DNA from: Cherax quadricarinatus
Taxonomy: Eukaryota > Arthropoda > Malacostraca > Decapoda > Parastacidae
Length of the DNA: 64,000 bases
NCBI RefSeq assembly: GCF_038502225.1
Contig: NW_027196391.1
Span: forward strand, 1 to 64,000
Direction of reading: 5' to 3'
In this document: positions 62,673 to 64,000 of the stretch, one piece after another
Numbering within the stretch: the first letter of the stretch is position 1
Layout: each line of letters opens with the position of its first letter
Position numbers and translations under genes: made by a program
The notes under the pieces: model-generated
Databases searched by the model: none
What the model was told of the DNA's origin: nothing
The model's input: the letters and a program-made list of their open reading frames with translations, nothing else

Positions 62673-63159
62673 AAACATTCCCTGTGACTGTATATGTGTA
62701 TATAAAATATAGAAAAATAGTTATAAACAACATTTCATATCGTTTGTTTGTGTAAATATTATTTGTAAACGAAACAATGACAATAGTGTTTACGCTGTTA
62801 TTATGTAGTATTGAAAAAGAAATAACTTACAAAATACTGATCATATTGGTCTCACAGGCCATCAAAGTTACTTGGAAAAAGAAAAATTAAAAATAATAGA
62901 AAATAGTACATAAAAAAGTAAATAGAAGAATACCGGGTGACGGCAGTCGGCGATGTTACCAGATGTTGTTCACCTTTTGCAAACTTCACGCCTCCATATC
63001 TCGGTAAGTATTGATGGTAAAAATTTTTTGTTTAGCTTATAATGTTTAGAAAAGTAAACTCTATTTTTTCACAAGAAAAAACAATTTTTTTTTTTTTTGA
63101 AATTTGGCCGACCCTGAGAGCAAGTCTCTGACAGGGCTTGTCGACCCTGAAAGGGTTAA

Positions 63160-64000
63160 GGATCCTGCACCCACTGTATTAGTATGTTAAAGATGTACAT
63201 TGTTGTCTATGCTTAAGACAGCAAGAATCAAGCATTCTGCATTGCTTCACAGTGGAAATTTGGCAAGGAAAGGAAATATGCTATACCAGCTTTTCTTTTA
63301 TGTAGCTGGGGGCAAGTGTAGCGACGTAGGGTGCTGTGAGGTTAGATTGCTTTTGATACTGCTGGGGAACACATTGATGCAGGGATAATGAACAAAGAAC
63401 ACTGATCCACACGTTTTTGTGCATAAAAGTATCTCAAAGAACATATCTAAACACTTACAGAGAAGTGTGATCAGCTTCTTTAGTGTTAAGATTGTGAATA
63501 ATAAAGACAAACCAAGTGGAACATAGTGCACCAGTGTGCATATTCCTAGACTGTGGAAGAAGTATACATCCAAGGACACTTCAGCTTCTATCAAGTCACC
63601 AATATCTGTTGAAATGTGTAAACAACACCATAGCTCATGCTAAAAGAGCAAGGTAGGTTATGAACTATTTGTCATACAGGGGGCTGCGCAGTTCTTGTGT
63701 CGCACGGGGTTTGAAATCAGCCTATAGTCAGCAGTGAGGTGCAGACTTTTGAGTCCACACATGCGAGTACTGGATCCAGTCAGCAATAGTTTCTGAGATA
63801 TGCTGACATAACACTCCCTAGGGATAATAACTTATCATAATAATTAATTTTTCAGCCCATGAGGAAGTGTATACGACAGCTTCTCAAGACATCGCCTGCA
63901 GGAATGGCTGTGTAGGCAAAAGCTGTCTTTCAAGCTAAGTCCCCCTACAGTCCACTATTTAATCTTTAATTTAGGTTGTAGCACATTAACCCCCACAGTA
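63160..64000. other. No gene recognised
   Basis: Moderately AT-rich. The longest frame (63594-63298, minus, 98 codons, with VHYVPLGLSLLFTILTLKKL) has no resemblance I know. It begins with the flank of piggyBac E (GGATCCTGCACCCACTG). Possibly an old decayed transposon; nothing specific supports it. Confidence 0.4.

Larger units (their letters stand above)
60021..63155 (+). mobile_element. piggyBac E, near full length
   Basis: TTAA at 60017-60020 and 63156-63159 flank CCCCTTCAGGGTTTTGG and GTCGACCCTGAAAGGG. 3135 bp including MITE M. A complete but broken transposase lies on the plus strand, followed by a 3' UTR (62673-63155) that resembles those of C, D and G (TACCGGGTGA, CTCGGTAAGTA, a poly-A/T run before the end). 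It is the closest full-span relative here of the cargo-bearing copies. Confidence 0.92.

Noticed and set aside
63298..63594. Host gene near the right edge
   Set aside because: Short frame without recognisable motif or gene structure.

Overview
The window is eukaryotic and almost entirely built of nested transposable elements. The gene families (RTE, CR1/L2-like and I-like LINEs, BEL/Pao and Ty3/gypsy LTR elements, Tigger/pogo and piggyBac DNA transposons) and a tRNA-derived SINE whose tail I associate with crayfish and lobsters point to a decapod crustacean. That assignment is inference from repeat content and was not tested. No operons, bacterial genes, rRNA or functional tRNA genes are visible. 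The only candidate host gene is an intronless stretch coding for 20 C2H2 zinc fingers (44237-46012, minus), which itself shows decay at both ends.

Layout. 1-2754: a CR1/jockey-type LINE split by a Tigger element (1267-2616). 2755-7940: two 31-bp minisatellites, the first holding an L2/CR1-like LINE on the minus strand and a duplicated copy of its 3' UTR. 7941-13541: a BEL/Pao remnant on the minus strand between two 269-bp direct repeats, interrupted by a piggyBac MITE. 13542-33189: an inferred piggyBac element (B) carrying a 17-kb TA-flanked element (14963-32071). The latter holds an apparently fresh, intact Ty3/gypsy element (15267-23961, two 294-bp LTRs differing at one base, ACCTT target duplication) and two piggyBac derivatives (D 24009-28981, itself holding an RTE LINE; C 29679-31449). 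33281-34840: a 24-bp minisatellite with a Tigger derivative and a Tigger fragment. 34825-41195: three head-to-tail I-type LINE copies. 41361-43841: a longer Tigger. 43932-44101: SINE. 44237-46012: zinc-finger gene. 46838-55799: four-level nest (old RTE, piggyBac G, nearly full-length L2-like LINE, young RTE). 55862-59676: Tigger holding piggyBac F, which holds a 203-bp MITE. 60021-63155: piggyBac E with the same MITE.

The strongest evidence is structural. Removing an inner element repeatedly restores the outer reading frame or target site (TA for Tigger and the MITE, TTAA for piggyBac), so a relative order of insertion can be read. Two within-window empty sites support this. The most notable new-looking unit is a non-autonomous piggyBac group (C, D, G): three copies carry the transposase start, the same non-transposase cargo with long pyrimidine tracts, and the element's 3' end in the same relative orientation. 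C and G also share a coding lesion. This looks like a dead, cargo-bearing element multiplied in trans.
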